Notes: generated by a model not told the origin, from the letters alone. A DNA stretch of 64,000 nt from Salinicola salarius (GCF_002179555.1 NZ_NHOU01000018.1:1-64000); one strand, 5' to 3'. Numbered from the stretch's first letter, positions 35,418-47,752 are shown. A program made the numbers and translations.

Positions 35418-35456
35418 CGAATGATATCCATCATACTGTGAATGGTTCTCATTTCA
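35418..35456. promoter_or_regulatory. Two adjacent Fur-type boxes upstream of the iron operon
   Basis: AATGGTTCTCATT at 35,441-35,453 matches 11 of 13 central positions of the Fur consensus on the minus strand. ATGAT...ATCAT at 35,421-35,434 is a second inverted repeat. They lie 30-65 bases before the start of the FTR1-like gene, where Fur would block the promoter when iron is plentiful. Confidence 0.7.
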
Positions 35457-35554
35457 ACCCTTTTTCGCTGGTCGCTCGGTACGCCCGGAAGACTTGCGTC
35501 CTGGCCAGGAGCGCGGTGGCAGCCGGCAGCGCATGACGGCCAGACGCCACGACG

Positions 35555-36871
35555 CTACCGCCGCTTGACCAGCCGGGCGTAGAAGAAGCCGTCATGCCCC
35601 CCTTCCCGGGGCAACAGCTGGCGCCCGCCGCCGGACGGCTGCCCCCAGCCGGTCTCTTCGGGCGTGGTGAGTTCGGCGTCGGACGTGCGGGCGACGAAGG
35701 CCTGAATCTGCTCGCGATTCTCCGCTGGCATCACCGAGCAGGTGGCGTAGAGCAGCGTGCCGCCCGGGGCGAGCAACGCCCAGAGATTGTCGAGCAGGCG
35801 CGCCTGCAGCGCGGCGAGTTCACGAATGTCGCCGGGACGACGCAGCGCCTTGATGTCCGGGTGGCGGCGAATCACGCCGGTGCCCGAGCAGGGTGCATCC
35901 AGCAGGATGGCGTCGAAGGGGCGGCCGTCCCACCAGTCGCGTGAAACCGCATCGGCCTGTTGCAGGGACGCGTTGAGATCAAGCCGCGCCAAGGTGTTCT
36001 CGACGCGTGCCAGGCGCTCGGCATCGCTGTCCACGCCGAGCAGGTCGATGTCGAAGCGCTCGAGCAGATGCGCCGTCTTGCCGCCGGGGGCGCAACAGGC
36101 GTCGAGCACCCGCGCGCCGGGGTGCGCCGCGAGCGCGGGGGCGAGCAGCTCGGCACTGAGCTGGGCCGCCTCGTCCTGAACGCTGACATCGCCTTGCGCA
36201 AAGCCCGGCAGGGCCTGTACATCGCAGGGTGTCGACAATGTCAGGCCGTCCGCGGCGTGCGCGCAGGGCGTCGCCTCGAGACCGGCCTCGCCGAGACGCG
36301 TAAGATAATCCTCGCGCGTGGTGCGCCGCCGGTTGACGCGCAGCGTCATCGGGCCCGGCTGGTTGTTGGCGGCCGCCACCGCCTGCCACGCAGCGGGCCA
36401 GGCCTGGCGCAGCGCCTCGAGCAGCCAGGCGGGGTGCAACTGCGCCACGGCCGGATCGCGATCGACACCTGCCTGCAGCGTGTCGGACTCGCGCTGTAGG
36501 CGACGCAGGCAGCCGTTGAGCACACGGGTCGCCCACGCCTTGCCAAGCAGGCGTGCGGCGCCGGCGGTCTCGCCCACCGCGGCATGGGCCGGCACGCGCA
36601 TGTAGAGCAGCTGATACAGCCCCAGCAGCAGCAGCGCCTGGACGTCCTGATCGCGGCGCTTGAAGGGCTGGCGCAGCAGCTCGCGGGCGAGCGCCTGCAG
36701 GCGTGGCAGCGTGCGGCAGACGCCGAAGCACAGCGCCTTGGCCAGGCTGCGGTCGCGCTCGGCTACGCCGCCGGCCGCGAGCGCCGCCTCCAGCCCCGCC
36801 AGCGAACCCTGGGCGGTGAGCACCGGCACCAGCGCGCGGGCGGCGGCGGCGCGCACGTGCTGGCCGCTCAT
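35555..36871 (-). CDS. rsmB: 16S rRNA (cytosine-967-C5)-methyltransferase RsmB
   Basis: A 438-residue protein with an N-terminal NusB-like RNA-binding domain (about 1-140) and a C-terminal methyltransferase. The SAM loop is [15 protein letters not shown] near residue 248. The two catalytic-motif cysteines are in [11 protein letters not shown] and [11 protein letters not shown]. It modifies C967 of 16S rRNA. The start overlaps the fmt stop by ATGA, as in the conserved def-fmt-rsmB order. Confidence 0.96.
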   Translation of the reverse strand: MSGQHVRAAAARALVPVLTAQGSLAGLEAALAAGGVAERDRSLAKALCFGVCRTLPRLQALARELLRQPFKRRDQDVQALLLLGLYQLLYMRVPAHAAVGETAGAARLLGKAWATRVLNGCLRRLQRESDTLQAGVDRDPAVAQLHPAWLLEALRQAWPAAWQAVAAANNQPGPMTLRVNRRRTTREDYLTRLGEAGLEATPCAHAADGLTLSTPCDVQALPGFAQGDVSVQDEAAQLSAELLAPALAAHPGARVLDACCAPGGKTAHLLERFDIDLLGVDSDAERLARVENTLARLDLNASLQQADAVSRDWWDGRPFDAILLDAPCSGTGVIRRHPDIKALRRPGDIRELAALQARLLDNLWALLAPGGTLLYATCSVMPAENREQIQAFVARTSDAELTTPEETGWGQPSGGGRQLLPREGGHDGFFYARLVKRR

Positions 36872-37866
36872 GAGGACTCTCCTGCGACGCCCAGACGCAG
36901 GCCGGGACGTACCCGCTCGGCGCGGGAATTGAGCAGGTCGCGCACGGCCAGTGGCTTGCCACCGGGCAACTGGGCGCGGGTGACGCGCAGCACCTCGTCG
37001 CCCTGTGGGCCGCAGGCGATGCGCAGCGCGTCGGCATCATGGGCGAGCAGCGTGCCGGGCGCGCCGGCCGGGTCGGCGGGGCGCCGCTGATCCTCCTCGG
37101 CGAACCACAGCCGCAGCGGCTCGCCCTCCAGCCGGGTCCAGGCCACCGGCCAGGGGTTGAAGGCGCGAATCCGGCGCGACAGCGCTGCCGCCGGCTGGTG
37201 GAAGTCCAGCTCCGCCTCGGGCTTGGAGAGCTTGCTGGCATAGGTCACGCCGTCCTGCGGTTGCGGCGTGGCGGTCAGGCCTTGTTCGGCCAGCGCGTCG
37301 AGGCCCTCGACCAGGGTTTCTCCACCCAGTGCGGCGAGGCGGTCATGCAGGTCGCCGCCGGTGGTGGTGTCGTCGATGGCGGTGCGCTTGATCAGCAGCA
37401 TGTCGCCAGTATCGAGACCGGCATCCATCTGCATCAGGGTGATGCCGCTCTCGCTATCGCCCGCCTCGATGGCGCGCTGGATCGGCGCTGCGCCGCGCCA
37501 GCGCGGCAACAGCGAGGCGTGCACGTTGAGACAGCCCAGCCGGGGAATGTCGAGCACCGCCTGCGGCAGCAACAGGCCGTAGGCAACGACGATCATGACA
37601 TCGGCCTCGAATTCGGCCAGCCGCCGCTGGGCCTCTTCGTCCTTGAGGCTGAGCGGCTGTTCCACCGGCAGTTCGTGCTCGAGTGCCAGGCGCTTGACCG
37701 GGCTGGGCGTGAGCTTGCGGCCACGGCCGGCGGGGCGGTCCGGCTGCGTGTAGACTCCGACGACCTGATGGCGGGAGGCGAGCACGGCCTTGAGACTCTC
37801 GGCCGCGAAATCCGGCGTGCCGGCAAAGACGATACGCAGCGGCTGCCCTTCAACACGGTGACTCAT
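36868..37866 (-). CDS. fmt: Methionyl-tRNA formyltransferase
   Basis: A 332-residue enzyme that formylates initiator Met-tRNA. Conserved features are [12 protein letters not shown] near the N-terminus, [21 protein letters not shown] (active-site region with Asn, His and the following Asp in [10 protein letters not shown]) near residue 112, and the C-terminal Formyl_trans_C domain. It sits between def and rsmB, with 135 bases to def that include a 9-bp hairpin at 37,943-37,972. Confidence 0.96.
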   Translation of the reverse strand: MSHRVEGQPLRIVFAGTPDFAAESLKAVLASRHQVVGVYTQPDRPAGRGRKLTPSPVKRLALEHELPVEQPLSLKDEEAQRRLAEFEADVMIVVAYGLLLPQAVLDIPRLGCLNVHASLLPRWRGAAPIQRAIEAGDSESGITLMQMDAGLDTGDMLLIKRTAIDDTTTGGDLHDRLAALGGETLVEGLDALAEQGLTATPQPQDGVTYASKLSKPEAELDFHQPAAALSRRIRAFNPWPVAWTRLEGEPLRLWFAEEDQRRPADPAGAPGTLLAHDADALRIACGPQGDEVLRVTRAQLPGGKPLAVRDLLNSRAERVRPGLRLGVAGESS

Positions 37867-38001
37867 TCGATACGTTCCTGACGAGTGAATGCCTGAGGAT
37901 GAGTGATGCCTGCAGTGGGTAAACCCTGAAGAGCAATGACGAAAGGCCGGCGTCGCGAGGACGGCCGGCCTTCGAAAGCCTGAAGATGACGCGACGGGCG
38001 A

Positions 38002-38508
38002 TCAGGCGTCCTGTTTCTGGCGCTTCTGCATCTTCTTGAGAATCCGGTCGCGCTTCAACGGCGACAGATAGTCGACGAACAGTACGCCCTCGAGATGATC
38101 GCACTCGTGCTGGATGCAGTGAGCTAGCAGGCCGTCGGCATCCAGCTCGTAGGCGTTGCCGTCGCGATCGGTCGCCTCGAGATGGACGCGCAGTGCCCGC
38201 GGCACCTCGGCGTAGTAGTCGGGGATCGACAGGCAGCCTTCCTGCAGCGGCTCGCGTTCGTCGTCCAGCGGTTCGTAGGTCGGGTTGATCAGCACCAGCG
38301 GGCTGTTGCGATCGTCGCTGACGTCCATGACGATCACGCGCTGGTGGATGTCGATCTGCGTGGCGGCCAGGCCGATACCGGAGGCGTCGTACATGGTTTC
38401 CAGCATGTCGTCGACCAGCGTGCGGATCTCGTCGTCGACCTGGGCGACCGGCGCTGCCTTGGTACGAAGGCGCGGATCGGGATATTGGAGAATGGTTCTG
38501 ATGGCCAT
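38002..38508 (-). CDS. def: Peptide deformylase
   Basis: A 168-residue deformylase that removes the N-formyl group placed by Fmt. The three signature motifs are present: GIGLAATQ near residue 45, EGCLS near 90 and QHECDHLEG near 133, supplying the metal ligands Cys and two His plus the catalytic Glu. The ATG at 38,508 gives the normal [14 protein letters not shown] start; the 80 upstream codons overlap the promoter between def and the LysM gene. Confidence 0.97.
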   Translation of the reverse strand: MAIRTILQYPDPRLRTKAAPVAQVDDEIRTLVDDMLETMYDASGIGLAATQIDIHQRVIVMDVSDDRNSPLVLINPTYEPLDDEREPLQEGCLSIPDYYAEVPRALRVHLEATDRDGNAYELDADGLLAHCIQHECDHLEGVLFVDYLSPLKRDRILKKMQKRQKQDA

Positions 38509-38698
38509 ATTCGTTTGCGTGCCTATCGGCATGAGTGACGTGATCTGCCCTATTGTAGAGCGCCAGCGCCGACGGGGAAACCGCTGTTCCGAGGCGGTGG
38601 GGCGGACCCCGCAACGGGGCGCGCCCTCAAGTCCGTCCTGCCGGCGCCGATCTATAGGAGATGACGTCGGTGGCCCACCCTTGGGGATGACAACAGCA

Positions 38699-39859
38699 AT
38701 GATCAGTTTGGATGGTTGGCGAGCGAGCCGCGCCCGTTGCCGCGCCATGGCGGGACGGCTGCTGCTGGTTGGTGGCCTGGGGCTGCTGGTCGCATCGCCG
38801 ACCCCGGTGTGGGCGCTGTCGGCTCAGGAGCCGCTGTCGCTGAAAGCGGATGCGCCGGCCAGCTACACGGTTCGCGAGGGTGACACGCTGTGGAGCATCG
38901 CGGCGCGCTTTCTCGATTCGCCGTGGCAGTGGCAGGCGCTATGGCAGCGCAACCCGCAGGTGGCCTCGCCACGGCAGCTTTATCCGGGAGACGTGATCCG
39001 GCTGGTGGCGACCGATGGCGCGCCGCATCTTGCCCTGGAGCGCGGGCGTGGCGAGACGGTTCGGCTCTCTCCCAGCGTACGCCGCCCCCCGGCCCGGGAG
39101 GCGGTGCCCAGCCTGCCGCTGGATCGCATCCGGGTCTTCCTCGAGTCCTATCAGATCGTCGACCCCGGCGTGCTGGCCGATGCGCCAACGGTGGTCGCTG
39201 GCCAGGCCCAGCGATTGTTGAGCGGCGCTGGCGATACGCTCTATGCCCATGGCCGGTTGCCGGCGACGGGCACCACGTTGGGCATCTATCGGCCGGGCAG
39301 CGATTACCGTGCGCCCATGTCGTCCGAGTCGGAAGGGCAGGGCTCGGAGACGAGGTCGCTGGGGCTGGAGCTGCATCGCCTCGGCCATGCGCGGGTGCGG
39401 CGGAACGTCGATGGTGTCGGCGAGCTGAAGGTGCTGGATGCGGTACAGGAGATTCGCAATGGCGACTATCTGCTGGCGCTGGACGAAGGCGGCATCGCGA
39501 CGCAGTTCCAGCCGAGGGCGCCTGAAACACCGGTCGTGGCAACCATTCTTTCCGTGCCGGACGGTGTGCGCTTCATCGGCCGCCATGATGTCGTGGCGAT
39601 CGATCGCGGCCGTGCCGACGGGCTCGAGACGGGCCATGTGCTGCAGGTGATGCGTCAGGGCGAGCGCGTGCGCGACGATGTGCGCGACGAGTGGGTGACA
39701 TTGCCGGATACCGAGGCCGGCGCTGTAATGGTGTTCCGGGTCTTCGAGCATCTCAGTTACGCCCTGGTGATGCGCGCCTCGCAGGCGCTGGCGGTGGGCG
39801 ATCGACTCGTGGTGCCGAGCGATCTCCGAGAAGTCGTAGCCAGCGGAGGCGCGCCGTGA
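38699..39859 (+). CDS. LysM-domain secreted protein next to dprA
   Basis: A 386-residue protein with a signal peptide (about residues 1-40, hydrophobic core [13 protein letters not shown]). A LysM peptidoglycan-binding motif follows ([23 protein letters not shown], shortened here as [15 protein letters not shown]). The rest is a beta-rich region without catalytic signature. Proteins of this type lie between def and dprA in many gammaproteobacteria. The ATG at 38,699 follows GGGG; 38,687 and 38,741 are alternatives. Confidence 0.85.
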   Translation: MISLDGWRASRARCRAMAGRLLLVGGLGLLVASPTPVWALSAQEPLSLKADAPASYTVREGDTLWSIAARFLDSPWQWQALWQRNPQVASPRQLYPGDVIRLVATDGAPHLALERGRGETVRLSPSVRRPPAREAVPSLPLDRIRVFLESYQIVDPGVLADAPTVVAGQAQRLLSGAGDTLYAHGRLPATGTTLGIYRPGSDYRAPMSSESEGQGSETRSLGLELHRLGHARVRRNVDGVGELKVLDAVQEIRNGDYLLALDEGGIATQFQPRAPETPVVATILSVPDGVRFIGRHDVVAIDRGRADGLETGHVLQVMRQGERVRDDVRDEWVTLPDTEAGAVMVFRVFEHLSYALVMRASQALAVGDRLVVPSDLREVVASGGAP

Positions 39860-39953
39860 TCGGCACCGCGCCGACCGTGGCGTCTTGGATCGGGGCGTCG
39901 TGGATGGAAGCCGTCTGGCGAACGGTCGGTCACGCCGTGGATGAGGGGCGGTC

Positions 39954-41126
39954 ATGAGCCCGGAGCTGCGCGATTGGCTGGCACTGGATGCCCTGCCGGG
40001 GCTAGGGCCGGCCAGACTGGCACCGCTGCTGCGCCGCTGGCGGGAGGGCGACGACCTGCACTGGCCCCAGGGATGGCTGGCGGCGCTACCCGCGAATCTG
40101 GCCCAACCGCTGCGTCTGTGGCTGGACCATCCCGCGCGCAGCCCGCTTACGCCCGCGGTCGATGCCGCGCTCGAGTGGGAGCGGGCCGATGCCCGCCATC
40201 ATCTTCTCCATCCCGGACATCCGGCATGGCCCGACCTGCTGACTCAACTGCCGGACCCGCCGACGGTGCTGTGGGCCAAGGGTGATCTCGAGGTGCTGAA
40301 TCGCCCCGCCATGGCGGTCGTCGGTACCCGACGACCCACGCGGGAAGGCCAGGACAACGCCACGCGTTTCGCCCGGGATCTCGTTGCGAAAGGATTCTGC
40401 ATCGCCAGCGGCATGGCTCTGGGCATCGACGGCGCCGCCCAGCGAGCGGCGTTGCAGGCCGGCGGCGCCACCATCGGCGTGCTCGGCTGTGGCGTGGATG
40501 TGATCTATCCGCCGCGCCATGCCTCGCTGTACCGGGAGCTGCTGGCGGGGCAGGGCTTGCTGCTGTCCGAGCATCCGCCCACGACCCGAGCCCATCCCCG
40601 CTTCTTCCCGCGGCGTAACCGTCTGATCACGGGGCTATCTCAGGGCGTGCTGGTAGTGGAGGCGGCCGAGAAGAGCGGTTCTCTGGTCAGCGCGCGCCTG
40701 GCGCTGGAGCAGGATCGGGAGGTCTTCGCGATACCGGGATCGATCCACAACCCGCAATCGACGGGCTGCCTGCGCTTGATCCGCCAGGGCGAGGCGGCGC
40801 TGGTTCGCCACGTCGACGACATCCTCGACGACCTTGCCGCCTGGCAGGTGCCAGTGTCTGGCGTTCTCCCGACAGCGCATGCCGAGTCGAGCCAATTCTC
40901 GCCGTCATCGCCACGGATCGCGGCGAATCCGTCGTTACCCGGCGTCGCGTCTGCCGCTCCCGACTCGCCCTTGCTGGCGGCGCTCAGCGACGCGCCGACG
41001 CCGGTGGATCTGCTGGTCGAACTGACCGGGCAGTCGGTGGCCGACATACAGCTGGGGCTGCTCGAACTCGAACTCGACGGCTGGGCGGCCCAGACCTCCG
41101 GCGGTTGGGTCAGAAGAGGGGGGTGA
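39954..41126 (+). CDS. dprA: DNA-processing protein DprA
   Basis: A 390-residue protein that loads RecA onto incoming single-stranded DNA during transformation. The Rossmann-like domain (about 115-290) shows VVGTRRPTREGQ, SGMALGIDGAAQRAAL, GCGVDVIYPPRH and HPRFFPRRNRLITGLS. A Ser/Pro-rich linker and a winged-helix-like C-terminal domain (DLLVELTGQSVADIQLGLLELEL) follow. It starts 94 bases after the LysM gene. Confidence 0.95.
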   Translation: MSPELRDWLALDALPGLGPARLAPLLRRWREGDDLHWPQGWLAALPANLAQPLRLWLDHPARSPLTPAVDAALEWERADARHHLLHPGHPAWPDLLTQLPDPPTVLWAKGDLEVLNRPAMAVVGTRRPTREGQDNATRFARDLVAKGFCIASGMALGIDGAAQRAALQAGGATIGVLGCGVDVIYPPRHASLYRELLAGQGLLLSEHPPTTRAHPRFFPRRNRLITGLSQGVLVVEAAEKSGSLVSARLALEQDREVFAIPGSIHNPQSTGCLRLIRQGEAALVRHVDDILDDLAAWQVPVSGVLPTAHAESSQFSPSSPRIAANPSLPGVASAAPDSPLLAALSDAPTPVDLLVELTGQSVADIQLGLLELELDGWAAQTSGGWVRRGG

Positions 41127-41181
41127 CGCCCTGCGTCATCTCTACCGGGATCGGGGCCGTCACGCGGCGCGGCGGAGGCGC

Positions 41182-42021
41182 CTACTCGCCGGCCGGCCCT
41201 CCCCACACTTCCAGATGATTGCGGCGAGCCCGCGATTTCTCCTCGTCGCTCAGGCTCCAGTCGCCGCCGTAGATCGCTTCTTCCCAGGCACCGTAGGCCG
41301 GATTGGGCAGCATGATGTAGCGGCTGCCGAAGGCATTGGCCTGGGCGTTGACGGCGGCCCGGCGGGCGGCGGCGGTATCGCGGTCGAAGCCGGCGGAAAA
41401 GTCGCCCAGGTTGTCGCCCATCAGCAGCACGACCCAGTGCGACTGCGAGACGCGCTGACGCCGTGGTGTCTTGTCGCTGGCGTCGCTGCGTGGCAGCAGG
41501 TGCTCGTCGTCTGCGTCGGGGAAGTCGACCTGCTGCAGGTTGCGCAGCGTTGCCTCGGCTTCGCTGTCGCGGCGGTTGGTGACGTAGAAGATCTCGACCC
41601 CGCGCGATGCCGCGTAATCCAGGAACGGCTTGGCGCCCGGCATCGGTATCGCGCTGGCCTTCTCCACCCACTGGTGCCAGCTTTCGCTGGCGTAGTTCTC
41701 GTCATTGGCGATCAGCCACGCCTCGTAGGGCGAGTTGTCGAGCACGGTTTCATCGACATCGACGACGATCGCCGGTGGGCGCTGCCCGCTCGTTTCGGTG
41801 GTGGAAAGGGCGCGGTCCAGATTCATGCGGGCCAGGTTGAAGGCCTGATGGCTGAGCGCGGCGTATTCGCCGGAAGATTGCATCCACACCGTTGCCATCA
41901 CCAGTTCGTCGGAGAGGGAGACCTTCGGGGCTGGCGGTTGCGCGGGTTGCTGGGCACAGGCAGTGAGGCCGCCGGCCAGCGTCAGCGAGAGCAGCGTTAA
42001 AGAGAGCGGTGAACGGGGCAT
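41182..42021 (-). CDS. Class C acid phosphatase lipoprotein, e(P4)/OlpA family
   Basis: A 279-residue outer-membrane-type lipoprotein. The signal peptide ends in a lipobox (GGLTAC, cysteine 22). The HAD motif VVDVDETVLDNSPY supplies the two catalytic aspartates (near residue 83), and MGDNLGDFS is motif IV. Haemophilus e(P4) in this family dephosphorylates NMN and nucleotides outside the cell, but the substrate here is not known. The ATG at 42,021 is chosen from the lipoprotein signal. Confidence 0.92.
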   Translation of the reverse strand: MPRSPLSLTLLSLTLAGGLTACAQQPAQPPAPKVSLSDELVMATVWMQSSGEYAALSHQAFNLARMNLDRALSTTETSGQRPPAIVVDVDETVLDNSPYEAWLIANDENYASESWHQWVEKASAIPMPGAKPFLDYAASRGVEIFYVTNRRDSEAEATLRNLQQVDFPDADDEHLLPRSDASDKTPRRQRVSQSHWVVLLMGDNLGDFSAGFDRDTAAARRAAVNAQANAFGSRYIMLPNPAYGAWEEAIYGGDWSLSDEEKSRARRNHLEVWGGPAGE

Positions 42022-42034
42022 GGTCGGTTCCTCG

Positions 42035-42061
42035 TCGTCTTGTTGGCTTCGTCTTGTTGGC
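42035..42061. repeat. 13-bp tandem duplication upstream of the phosphatase
   Basis: TCGTCTTGTTGGC occurs at 42,035-42,047 and 42,049-42,061, one base apart, in the leader of the phosphatase gene. Confidence 0.9.
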
Positions 42062-42115
42062 ATGTATTCCGGACGGCTCGACCGGGCCGGCGTTAGCCGC
42101 ACTCGCCACGCCGGA

Positions 42116-42143
42116 TGCGGGGCGGGGTGCGGGGCGGGGTGCG
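42116..42143 (+). repeat. Tandem 12-mer forming a G-quadruplex motif
   Basis: TGCGGGGCGGGG is present twice in tandem, giving four runs of GGGG with loops of 1, 3 and 1 bases on the plus strand. It lies between the divergent phosphatase and tsaC genes, about 40 bases ahead of the tsaC -10 box. Confidence 0.85.
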
Positions 42144-42175
42144 ACGTTGAGGCACGGCCGGGCGTCGTTCGGGCA

Positions 42176-42184
42176 TGGTAGAAT
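42176..42184 (+). promoter_or_regulatory. Extended -10 element of tsaC
   Basis: TGGTAGAAT reads as an extended -10 (TGn plus TAGAAT) placed about 50 bases before the tsaC start. No clear -35 is present, which is usual for extended -10 promoters. Confidence 0.45.
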
Positions 42185-42234
42185 TTAGCCCATATCCAGC
42201 GACAGGTCGGCTCGCGGAAAGAAGGATCGAGATC

Positions 42235-44619
<2,385 letters not shown>

Positions 44620-45105
44620 CTTGAGTTTCGGCAAGGCAACGAATTCCAGCAGAGTCAGCTTACTACTGTCCGAGTCTTAACGACCCTCTTGCTCGTGATT
44701 GCGAGGGGCAAGCCCCTCGCGCTCCCCTTTTGTGACGCCACAGACGGCGAAACTCTGAACGCCAATCGCCCGCGCTCGGGTCGGCGCGAAAGGGTATCTG
44801 ACCGCCATGGATGGCGGAAATGCAGAAAATGCAGGAGCAATTTTCTGCCTGCCCAACGCGCCTCTTGCGTCCTGCTGCGCTAAAACATCCTGTCCCGCTT
44901 GCAGGGCCGGGGTTGGCCATCCATGGCCAACCCGTTCGGCGAACCGGGCATCACTCAGATGCCCGGTTCGCCTCACCCATGACGCAAGACCCGGCACGGG
45001 CGATCGTCGTCCAGCGCCATCTGGAAGGCGTCATTGGGTGGCTGATTCAAGCCTATCGGTTCTACCTGCCAGCAACCTGTCCCGCAAATGCCGACAGGTG
45101 GAACG
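44620..45105. other. Intergenic region with four perfect palindromes
   Basis: There is no credible gene. Four hairpins occur: GCGAGGGGC-AA-GCCCCTCGC at 44,701-44,720 (then CCCCTTTT, so probably the aroE terminator), CCGCCAT/ATGGCGG near 44,800, GGTTGGCCAT/ATGGCCAACC at 44,911-44,932, and a 14-bp stem at 44,938-44,951 with 44,959-44,972. TCTTGCGTC near 44,860 and GACGCAAGA near 44,982 are a further inverted pair around the last two. The stretch near 45,000-45,100 could be a decayed coding fragment, weakly reminiscent of YidD. Confidence 0.7.
44701..44731 (+). terminator. Likely terminator after aroE
   Basis: A 9-bp perfect stem GCGAGGGGC with GCCCCTCGC, followed by GCTCCCCTTTTG. The T tract is short and set off by 6 bases. 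Confidence 0.6.
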
Positions 45106-45933
45106 TTAAACCTTGCAGCTGGGTCGTTTGCCCTCGGCCCTGGCCTGCTCATAGCGTGGCTGGGCTTCGTTGAGCCGCTCATTCAAACCTTCCATGCGCT
45201 GGCTGTTGCTGGGGTGGGTGGACATCCAGGCCGGCGGTTCGCCCTGACTGTTGGCTGACATGTTCTGCCACAGCTGGAGGCTGGCGCTGGGGTCGAAGCC
45301 GGCATCGGCCATCAGGTCCAGCCCTACCAGATCCGCTTCCGACTCCTGCTTGCGCGAGAAGGGCAGGATGACGCCATACTGCGCCCCGGCGCCCAACAGC
45401 CCCATGACCTGCTCGCCCCCCGCGCCTTCGAGGCCGGCAACGGTCTGCAGTATCGAAAGCCCGCTCTGCGTCGCGGCCTGGGTGGAGACCCGCTCGTTGG
45501 CGTGGTGTGCCAGCACGTGGCCGACTTCATGGCCGATGACCGCGGCGAGTTGATCCTGGTTGGTGGCGACATCGAGCAGGCCAGTGTTGACGCCGATGTA
45601 GCCGCCGGGCAAGGCGAAGGCGTTGGCGGTATCGTCCTTGAACACCTTCACTTCCCACTCGGAGATGCCGGCGCTGGCGGGCACTTCGGCGGTGATCGCC
45701 TTGGCCACGCACTGCACGTAGGTTGCCTGGGCACCGCTGACCGTGGGCAGCTCCTGCTCGTACTGCGCGAAACTCTGCTCGCCCATCTGAGCCAACTCAT
45801 CGTCGGAGTAGAACGCCAGCTGGTTGCGCCCCAGCGGCGACGTGCTGCAGGCGCTGAGCAGCGCGGCAAGGCCGAGGGCGCCGATCACCCGGCGCGAAGG
45901 TTTTCCTGACATGAGAGGCTTCGAATCTTCCAT
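45106..45933 (-). CDS. M48-family metalloprotease lipoprotein
   Basis: A 275-residue predicted lipoprotein protease. The signal peptide ends with LAALLSAC. The zinc motif HEVGH is in VIGHEVGHVLAHHANER near residue 134, and the third ligand Glu is in KQESEADLVGLDLM near 198. The family includes LoiP (YggG) and BepA, which survey the cell envelope and outer-membrane protein assembly. The ATG at 45,933 has TTGGAG upstream; a TTG 4 codons earlier is less likely. Confidence 0.9.
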   Translation of the reverse strand: MEDSKPLMSGKPSRRVIGALGLAALLSACSTSPLGRNQLAFYSDDELAQMGEQSFAQYEQELPTVSGAQATYVQCVAKAITAEVPASAGISEWEVKVFKDDTANAFALPGGYIGVNTGLLDVATNQDQLAAVIGHEVGHVLAHHANERVSTQAATQSGLSILQTVAGLEGAGGEQVMGLLGAGAQYGVILPFSRKQESEADLVGLDLMADAGFDPSASLQLWQNMSANSQGEPPAWMSTHPSNSQRMEGLNERLNEAQPRYEQARAEGKRPSCKV

Positions 45934-46028
45934 GATGGTCTCCAAGATCTGCCTGAATCGTATGTTGTCGGGGTGGTTGGCCGAGACGGGTCATCGATTG
46001 GCACAAGATACCCGGCCTGTCGGGGCGG

Positions 46029-46652
46029 TCAACCGTCCACCGGCACGGTATCTGGTGCGGACGTGGTCTGCTCGCCGATGTCGAGGATCAGTGTCGGTGC
46101 GGTGACGATGCCGTCGAGCGCTGCGGGCAAGGTCGGTGTCAGCGACAGCTGGCTGCCTGCCGGCAGTTCGCCGCGACGACTGAGCTGGCGGGCGAGCGAA
46201 AGCAGCGACGAGACGCGCTCGGCGCGGGAAGCCAGGGCATCGATACCGGCCGGTTCGAGTGCCACGGGAAGCGTGACAGTGGCCGGTTCACCGCCCTGCA
46301 ACTGGATCGGCTCGTCGACTTCGCCGCTGGCGGGTTCGGCGCCCGGCACCTGCAACTGCCAATCGAAGCCCTGCAGCTCGATCGGCGGCGCGCTGGCGGG
46401 CAATGTCATGGCGAGGGGAAGATCGATATTGACCGGCAGGCCGGCCAGCGCAAGTCCGGAGCTCAAGAGCGTGAGTTCGTCGATGTCTTCCAGGCCGGGC
46501 GAAAAGTGGTAGTTCCCGATACGGACGTTTTCGACACCCATCGAGGAAAGGGCGATCCGCCCCAGCATGAAGCCGACCTGCGGCAGCGCCAGGCAACCGC
46601 CCAGCAAGGACACCAACATCAGCGCGATGAACGGGCGGGAACGAGACGGCAT
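46029..46652 (-). CDS. Hypothetical lipoprotein
   Basis: A 207-residue protein with a short basic N-terminus, a hydrophobic core and a lipobox (SLLGGC, Cys near 20). The mature part has repeated hydrophobic beta-type stretches (VNIDLPLAMTLPA, VTLPVALEPAG) and resembles lipid-binding-like lipoproteins such as the LEA type, but I cannot name a family. The longer frame from 46,742 lacks a signal, so the ATG at 46,652 is chosen. Confidence 0.75.
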   Translation of the reverse strand: MPSRSRPFIALMLVSLLGGCLALPQVGFMLGRIALSSMGVENVRIGNYHFSPGLEDIDELTLLSSGLALAGLPVNIDLPLAMTLPASAPPIELQGFDWQLQVPGAEPASGEVDEPIQLQGGEPATVTLPVALEPAGIDALASRAERVSSLLSLARQLSRRGELPAGSQLSLTPTLPAALDGIVTAPTLILDIGEQTTSAPDTVPVDG

Positions 46653-46891
46653 CGCCTCTCTCCTTGAATTAGTGGCGGTCGGGAAAGGGTGGTGAAGCGG
46701 CGGTGCATGGAAACATCCTGCGTCGAGTCCGGGGTGCTGCAAAAGCCCCCGCGACTGGACCTACGGAACCAACCGGCACAAGATACGCTGTTTCCGGCAA
46801 TCCGCAATCGTCACGAATGACGATCTTCAGCGCTGTTTCATGAGGTTGCCGGTATGGTCTCGATCGTGAATGTCAATGAGGAGAGTGGAAG

Positions 46892-47752
46892 ATGGATGGT
46901 GATCTGGCGCTACGTTTGAGCCGCCTGCTGGACCGTGTCGAGGGGTGGTTGCCGGAGCAGCCGCCAGCGGTCGACTGGAGTCGCGATATCGCAGCGCTAT
47001 GGCAGTCTCACCCGCTCGGTGGGCAGTTGGTGGCGGTATCGCCCCGCGACGGGGTTCGGCTCGATGATCTGATCGGCGTCGAGCGTCAGAAACGTGCCCT
47101 GCTCGACAACACCCGCGCCTTCCTCAAGGGCTATCCTGCCAACCACGCCTTGCTGTGGGGCGCGCGCGGCAGCGGCAAGTCCTCGATGGTTCGTGCCTTG
47201 CTCAACACGCTGGCCGGTGAAGGGCTGCGCTTGATTCAGGTCGATCGTCACGACCTGGTGGCGTTGCCGATCCTGGTGCAGCGCCTGCGCGACCGGCCAG
47301 AGCGCTTTGTCGTCTATTGCGACGATCTCTCTTTCGAAGGCAGCGACGATGCCTACAAGGCATTGAAGAGCGTGCTCGATGGCACGCTGACCGGGCCGCC
47401 GGAAAACGTGCTGCTGTACGCGACCTCCAACCGTCGGCATCTGCTGCCGGAATCCATGGCCGACAACCAGGAAACTCACCTGGTCGATGGCGAACTCCAC
47501 CATGGCGATGCCGTGGAAGAGAAGATCTCGCTGTCGGATCGCTTCGGCCTGTGGCTCGCCTTTCATCCGTTCAGTCAGCAGGCCTATCTCGAGACCTGCC
47601 AGCACTGGGTCGCTCATCTGGCCGGCGAGGGCGCGTGGAGCGAGGAGGCCCGCGCCGAAGCAGTGCGCTATGCCACCTTGCGTGGCGTGCGCAGCGGCCG
47701 GGCGGCGTGGCAATTCGCCTGTCAATGGATAGGTTCTCGCGCTATTCGCTGA
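46892..47752 (+). CDS. DUF815-family AAA-type ATPase
   Basis: A 286-residue P-loop ATPase. Walker A is GARGSGKSS (90-98), Walker B VVYCDDLSF near 140, and a sensor-1-like LLYATSNRRHLLPESM follows near 175. This arrangement is the DUF815 family, common in proteobacteria and without a defined role. A GAGAG ribosome binding site precedes the ATG. It is followed 84 bases later by the histidine kinase gene. Confidence 0.88.
   Translation: MDGDLALRLSRLLDRVEGWLPEQPPAVDWSRDIAALWQSHPLGGQLVAVSPRDGVRLDDLIGVERQKRALLDNTRAFLKGYPANHALLWGARGSGKSSMVRALLNTLAGEGLRLIQVDRHDLVALPILVQRLRDRPERFVVYCDDLSFEGSDDAYKALKSVLDGTLTGPPENVLLYATSNRRHLLPESMADNQETHLVDGELHHGDAVEEKISLSDRFGLWLAFHPFSQQAYLETCQHWVAHLAGEGAWSEEARAEAVRYATLRGVRSGRAAWQFACQWIGSRAIR

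Noticed and set aside
44811..45173. Open frame in the palindrome region, possibly YidD-like
   Set aside because: Only a short stretch (LIQAYRFYL) is faintly reminiscent; the cysteine-rich core of YidD is missing and the frame runs through hairpins.
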